The notes under the pieces: model-generated | What the model saw: the letters and a program-made list of their open reading frames with translations, nothing else | The model's database searches: none | Told to the model about the DNA's origin: nothing | NCBI GenBank assembly: GCA_015499985.1 | Contig: JAAAUF010000060.1 | Location: 1-64,000, forward strand | Source: Haplosporangium gracile | Lineage: Eukaryota; Mortierellomycota; Mortierellomycetes; Mortierellales; Mortierellaceae | DNA length: 64,000 nucleotides | Direction: 5' to 3' | Program-made: the position numbers and the translations under genes | Shown here: positions 59,595 to 64,000 of the stretch, piece by piece | How the letters are laid out: every line of letters begins with the position of its first letter | Numbering within the stretch: the first letter of the stretch is position 1

Positions 59595-60370
59595 GACACT
59601 GCTGCGGGGAAGTGGGGGGATGAAAGAATAAGGAAAAGGGAGGTCTGAAAAAAAAAATATCCTCATCCACACAGTTATTTTTGATACCTAAAAAAAATCG
59701 GCGTGTGCTCTTTTGCGCCGTATGTGTGTATGTATTGCAGCAAACGCGATCGTAAAAAATTCTTTATTCCTGACGATGGGGATGACGATATTTTTATATG
59801 CAAACTATGTGAAGATGATATGAGCCTCAGTGAAAGCGAGCGGTTGAGTGTCAGTATAGAAGTGAAAGTAAAAAGAAGTAAGAAAGAAGAGAGAGAGAGG
59901 AAGAATGTCAATAGCTGGCTGTTTGTGAATACGAACGAGGACTTTGAAGGAGGCCCGCTGGAGACTCACTGGAGAACATAGGAAGGACAAGTGAAGGCGA
60001 AAGTGAGTAGGAGGGGAGACAGCAGAAGGGCACTTTCTTTCAAGTTGTCCTCGAGCAAGAACCCCTTTCGCACTTCTTTTTCCTGTTCTTCTTATTATCC
60101 TCAATAGCCGTCGTAGTTGTTCGTGGGAAGGAGAAAAAGGAAGAGCCCCCCCGGTCGAGTGGGGCAGCCGATGAAGATAGTTTATGTGGGCCAATGCACT
60201 TCCAATGAATCCATTTAATCACAAGCCACACTTCAGCATAAAATAAAAGAGAGAACTCTAAAATGTACCAGGGCCAGTTGAAAACTAAACACAAGCATCT
60301 CTCTCTCTCGCTCTCACTTCAACCCATTCAACCATCCCTCTCTACCCATCTGCAATACACCCACAGCACA
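58329..60370. promoter_or_regulatory. Large divergent region between the CHD and dynein light chain genes
   Basis: Two kilobases separate the two outward-reading genes. Near 58600-58860 the plus strand is purine-rich, consistent with a pyrimidine-rich leader for the minus-strand CHD gene. A CTCAA tandem is at about 59286-59304, a dense CT tract at about 59320-59510, and a GAT trinucleotide run of about ten units at 59563-59594. Further right is AT-rich sequence and a CT-rich leader (about 60300-60350). No gene is supported; the open frames are low complexity. Confidence 0.5.
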
Positions 60371-61175
60371 ATGGCACCAGAAGAAGTACGCTGACAAGGA
60401 TACAGCGCAGGAGAATTAAAAGGCTGCATCAAAGGAAACGACAGACACAAACTCACCACCAACCGACTGCTTTCTATACTCTCTTGCAACTCAACAGAAA
60501 CCCAAGTTTGATGTCAAGGCGGCAACAAAAATCCTCGAAGAGGTACTCAAAGCCACGACATGCTCCCAACTGAGATTAAGGTCGACATAAGGTTATTGCT
60601 TGACAAGCTCTACACTGACTCACACGTCCTCAAATACTCTTTCTTCCACAACAACACAAACAGGTGGTGAAGAAGGTCCTAAAGGAGGCCACATACCGGT
60701 CAGACCTCGTTCAAGAGTGGCAATCCGCCATCTATCAGGAAGCCATCGCCCGCCTTACCTCTCATCTCAAAGGAGGCACTTTCAAGTTCATCGGTCCGTC
60801 TCTTTTGTCATGCTCATACTTACAAGAGTCATATCTCCGAATGCCACATCAGTATTTGTCACCTAGCAGCCCTAACAAAACGCACAATTGTCATACCGCA
60901 TCAACATTATCTCCATTTAGTAACGAGCACGTTCCTGGAATCAGTCGGCGCAGGCATTCACATCTCATCCACCAGTCTTTGGGATGCAGAGTCCGATGGT
61001 ACTCTATCTATCTTTCGGTCTAGCTATCACCATTCACGCTCATATCTCTCAGTTCTCCCAAAACTGACATACATTCCTTGCACACAATGTCAAATGTCAA
61101 ATAGGAGCGGCTGTCTACCGCTTCGAGAACAAGTCCATGATCGTCATTGTCTACGCATTTGGGTTGTCCGTCTAA
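60371..61175 (+). CDS. DYNLT1: Dynein light chain Tctex-type (DYNLT)
   Basis: Five exons, 60371-60385, 60498-60542, 60664-60793, 60921-60998 and 61105-61175, give 112 residues. This matches the usual 110-115 for the family. The protein is a light chain of cytoplasmic dynein that dimerises and binds the intermediate chain and cargo. Family features in order are an N-terminal helical segment with VVKKVLKEA, WQSAIYQEAIARLTSHL, FKFIVTSTFLESVGAGIHIS, SLWDAESDG, then YRFENKSMIVIVYAFGLSV at the end. Each of the last three exon joins falls inside a conserved motif, so the splicing is well tested by the family. The first two exons code only 5 and 15 residues; exon 1 (MAPEE) is the least certain part. 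Confidence 0.9.
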
Positions 61176-61601
61176 AACCACAATAATAAGAAGTAAAGAG
61201 TAATACCACAAGGAACATTTTTGTCCGCAGACAAAATGGTATGGACAGGGATAAGGATATTGGTTTGACTTTTTTTTCGGTTGTTTTTATTTTACAAGGG
61301 GGGTTACAATTGAGCGAAAAAAGAACAAAGCAGAGAAGAGAGGAGAAAAGAGTGAAAGGTGAGAGTGAGCGTGGACAAAGTGAGGCAAGAAAGNNNNNNN
61401 NNNAAAGTAAAAAGAAAAAAGGAATGAAAAGAAGGAAAGAGACGTAACAGGGCATCAGAAGAGCAAGAACAAATGAACTGGTCAAACGTTCCAACCTCAA
61501 AGCGAAGTCACCCGCTAGGAATTCATTTCAGTGTCAAAAATATCGCATAGGAAGACAGACGCAAGAGAAAGACGTTGGCGTAGAAAGATGCAAGACATCA
61601 C
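61176..61601. other. Convergent 3' flanks with a 10-N assembly gap
   Basis: Two genes end facing this stretch. Bases 61394-61403 are N, inside a purine-rich low-complexity run (about 61320-61440), so the gap is most likely a repeat that could not be resolved. No gene is supported. Confidence 0.7.
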
Positions 61602-63423
61602 TTAAACCATGATGTGGCGTTGGTGTTGCTCGAGCTCGCGAATCTTTTCAAGGAAAGACCGAACATTACCCTCGTTCAACTCATTCAATCGCACCTGCCG
61701 GAGTCCAGCACTCGAAGTCATATCTTCAACTCCATCAACTTCCATAGCATCCGAATCCAAATCACTCATTCGCCCTGCAGATTCAGTGCCACCCGGTAAA
61801 GCTGAGGTTGATGATGATGACGACGGCGAGCCCGCCATTCCTGTTCCCGCTCCAGTAGTCTCTCCTCTCTCACTCCTCCGGCTCGACGACGAAGACGACG
61901 AAAGCTTTCGTACAATATCGACAGCCATCAAACTCATATCCCGAAGCTGGCTCTTCCTGAACTGAATCTCGTCCAGACTCGTCTTCAAGTCCTGTCGACT
62001 CATCTGCAATTGTTGGTCGAGCTCCTGCAAGTGCCACGTTGATCGGTTGTTGGTTTCCGTGATCTGTTGCACTGCCTGGTGTAACTCCTTTGCCATCGTG
62101 CCTCTCGCTTGGTGCTGAGTCTTGAAATCGGCTGTGAACGGCGAGTAGGGCCACTTGAACGATTGGAGCGGGGATTCTAACGTAATTCACACAGTTCAAT
62201 AAAACGTAGAGGTATGAGGACGCAGTTGCGAAGGGTAAAGAGACGCTAAAACTTTCAATGACCAGTTCAAGAAGGCACATTTACCAAGGTCGACCTGGGT
62301 ATTTTGGAAAGCGAATCGTCCAACTGCAGGAACATAAGTCATGTTCTGAGAAGAAGCCGCAGCGGCGGCAGCAGCAGCGGCAGCAGCAGCAGCCTTCTTG
62401 GTCATCTTGGGGGTCTTAGGTGCCTTTCCAGAAGTAACACCTCCTGCATCGGGAGCAGCCGTTGCTCTTTTCTTGTACTTTGTGCCTTTCTTAGGTCCCT
62501 TCTTCTTCTTCACCACCTCTCCTGGTGCAACTCCAGCAGCATTCGCATCACCAATTGCAGCAGCAGTTGGCTATTTTTTAGACGTAAAGATTCAATGTCG
62601 TCGAGAACAAGCAGCAACCAGAAACATTAATTTTCAACTTTCGTTTGTGGACATTCACGCGTGTGAGTATGCCATGGCGGAAGCACAGCAAAAGGTAGGC
62701 AAGAGAAGCAAAGGGCGCACCTGAGACAGTGAAAAATCAAAAAAGAAAAAAAAAGAATGAAAACTCACATTAGAGGAACCAGAGGCACCCGCCAAAGGCT
62801 CAGTAGTGGCGCCAATTGCTAACCCTGCGGCCACTGTTGAAGCATTCTCCCCCGGTGTTGCTGCCGACTCCGTCGAGGCGGGTTGTGAAGGGACTTGTGC
62901 AGACGATGAGGCAGCCGTTGCTGGTGGCGTTACGGTGGCGCTTGTCTGTTGAGCGCGTGGGCTAGATTTCTTTTTGGAAGCGCTGGCCTTGGAGGAAGTT
63001 GCCGCCGGAGCAGGCACTATTGACCCTGCAGCGTCAGTCTCTCCCTCAGCATCTTCCTTGGTCTCGTCCATATCCTCGTCAACGGCACTATCATCACCTA
63101 ATACAAACAAAAACAAACAAACAACATCAATGGGTCTGTTACACACTTGTGGAGTATGATTGGAAAAAAAAGCACTATTTTTTTGGGTTGACATAGGACG
63201 AGAGCATAAAATCTTCCAAGCAGGAGTAGAAATAAAAACGTAGTCTGCTCAATATGTGTTCGAGGATATAAGTTGAGACTTGGGTAGGGGCGGGGGAATA
63301 GCTCGTTTTTGAGCGAGTTGAGTGCTTACCGGAACCAGAGCTTCCATCGCTGACTGGCTCAAAGTCGAGATCATCAGCCGAGTCTGAGTCTGAATCATAC
63401 TGCATCGACATAAACGAGGCCAT
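61602..63423 (-). CDS. Unrecognised protein with acidic start, basic middle and coiled-coil end
   Basis: Minus-strand exons are 63423-63330, 63097-62769, 62570-62285 and 62176-61602; 427 residues. I do not recognise the family. The N-terminus is short and acidic (MQYDSDSDSADDLDFEPV), followed by an Asp/Glu patch and an Ala/Ser/Thr/Pro-rich linker. A basic block KKKKGPKKGTKYKKR looks like a nuclear localisation signal, and a run of about 13 Ala follows. The best candidate for a true domain starts at MTYVPAVGRFAFQNTQ and goes on through ESPLQSFKWPYSPF and DFKTQHQARGTMAKELH, joined over the last intron. A predicted coiled coil follows (about residues 265-330). The protein ends with a second short helix, SFLEKIRELEQHQRHIMV. 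Composition suggests a nuclear scaffold or a subunit of a chromatin complex; this is inference only. Confidence 0.78.
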
Positions 63424-64000
63424 GATAGTTGTTGCCTGGTGATGGGATGGTTGGTTGGTTTGGTTGGATGTGAGTAAGGGTGTTGTGCGTGTGGAGTAAG
63501 TAAGGGGAAAAGGGGCAGAAGGGTGAAGCGCGTTGGTTGGCGTGAGAGGGGGAGAAGGTGTTGGCTAGAAGAGTGGAATGCGTTAGGTGGAGGAAGAGTG
63601 AAAGAGTCAGGAGAAGGAGAAGGAGAAGAAGAAGGGGTTAGAGTGTGGTTGATGAGAGCGTTGGCTTGTCTTTGGCTGCCGAAGAAGAAGTGATTCAAAC
63701 AAGGCAAGACAACCAAGGTGCGCTAAAAAGGAAGGGCCCAGCTCAACAAGGGAGACAGGCTTGCCAGGCCTGGGTTTGATCTCCAGTCACACTTCTTGCA
63801 GTGCTAGGAAAGGAGACTGAAGGACACACACCAATAAGCACTTCTAAACGTTTTTTTTTTTTAGCTGATAAAACTTTAATTGTGATGAATGACTTGGGCG
63901 AAGATGTGGGTTGGTGGTGTACAGGGATGAAAAAAATGCAAATAAGATGACTATGAGGACATGACTAGAACAATAAAGTAAATAGATAAGTAATAAAACG
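63424..64000. other. Upstream region of the last gene and window edge
   Basis: The first 300 bases are purine- and GT-rich on the plus strand (GGTTGGTTTGGTTGG, GGAGAAGGAGAAGG), the usual pyrimidine-rich leader for a minus-strand gene. The last 150 bases are AT-rich with a poly(T) run at about 63851-63864 and AATAAA-like words near 63971-63976, so they may be the 3' end of a gene lying outside the window. Nothing coding is seen. Confidence 0.4.

Noticed and set aside
63755..63795. GGGTTTGATCTCC, resembling the T-arm of a tRNA
   Set aside because: No matching A box, acceptor stem or cloverleaf could be found on either strand around it.

Overview
The window is a piece of a filamentous fungal chromosome. 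It shows split genes with short GT-AG introns, branch sites of the CTAAC/CTGAC kind, pyrimidine-rich leaders, AATAAA-type poly(A) signals, glutamine- and serine-rich proteins, an F-box/LRR gene and a decayed Zn2Cys6 regulator. A full-length CHD remodeller of the animal CHD6-9/Kismet kind, a Tctex dynein light chain and the general gene style point to an early-diverging lineage. Mortierellomycotina is my best guess; this is inference from style, with no marker gene to prove it. A 10-base N gap at 61394-61403 shows this is a draft assembly.

Layout. 0.7-3.9 kb: DBP2, a DEAD-box helicase with an unusually long late intron (+). 4.1-9.0 kb: a GRAM-VASt sterol transfer protein (-). 9.0-13.0 kb: a long non-coding stretch. 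13.0-17.9 kb: a LIM-LIM-C1-RhoGAP with a polyQ tail (+). 18.7-21.2 kb: an SFP1-like zinc-finger regulator (+). 21.6-24.8 kb: GPI1/PIG-Q (-), preceded on the same strand by a small two-helix membrane ORF. 25.9-27.7 kb: fumarylacetoacetase (+), convergent with UDP-glucose 4-epimerase (27.8-29.0 kb, -). 30.0-31.3 kb: RRP15 (+). 31.4-34.0 kb: the mitochondrial GatA/HER2 amidotransferase subunit (+). 34.0-38.4 kb: two members of an unrecognised tandem gene family (-) with a broken third copy between them. 39.0-40.9 kb: an F-box protein (+). 40.9-41.8 kb: a glutathione S-transferase pseudogene (-). 42.5-44.1 kb: a short-chain dehydrogenase (-). 44.7-48.0 kb: a Zn2Cys6 transcription-factor pseudogene (+). 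48.9-58.3 kb: the large CHD remodeller (-). 60.4-61.2 kb: a Tctex1-type dynein light chain (+). 61.6-63.4 kb: an unrecognised nuclear-looking protein (-).

Most genes are unrelated housekeeping loci, as expected of a eukaryotic chromosome. The loose themes are ribosome production and RNA handling (DBP2, RRP15, SFP1), membrane and wall biology (GRAM-VASt protein, GPI1, RhoGAP) and metabolism (FAH, GALE, HER2). The 34-48 kb part is the fast-evolving segment: it holds the tandem family, its relic, the F-box gene and both clear pseudogenes.

All splice models were made by hand. Each exon join was checked so that the joined frame is open from start to stop and matches the family where one is known. 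The most interesting items are the tandem family with its relic and its stop-truncated copy, the CHD6-9-type remodeller in a fungus, the late long DBP2 intron, and the two-helix ORF just ahead of GPI1.
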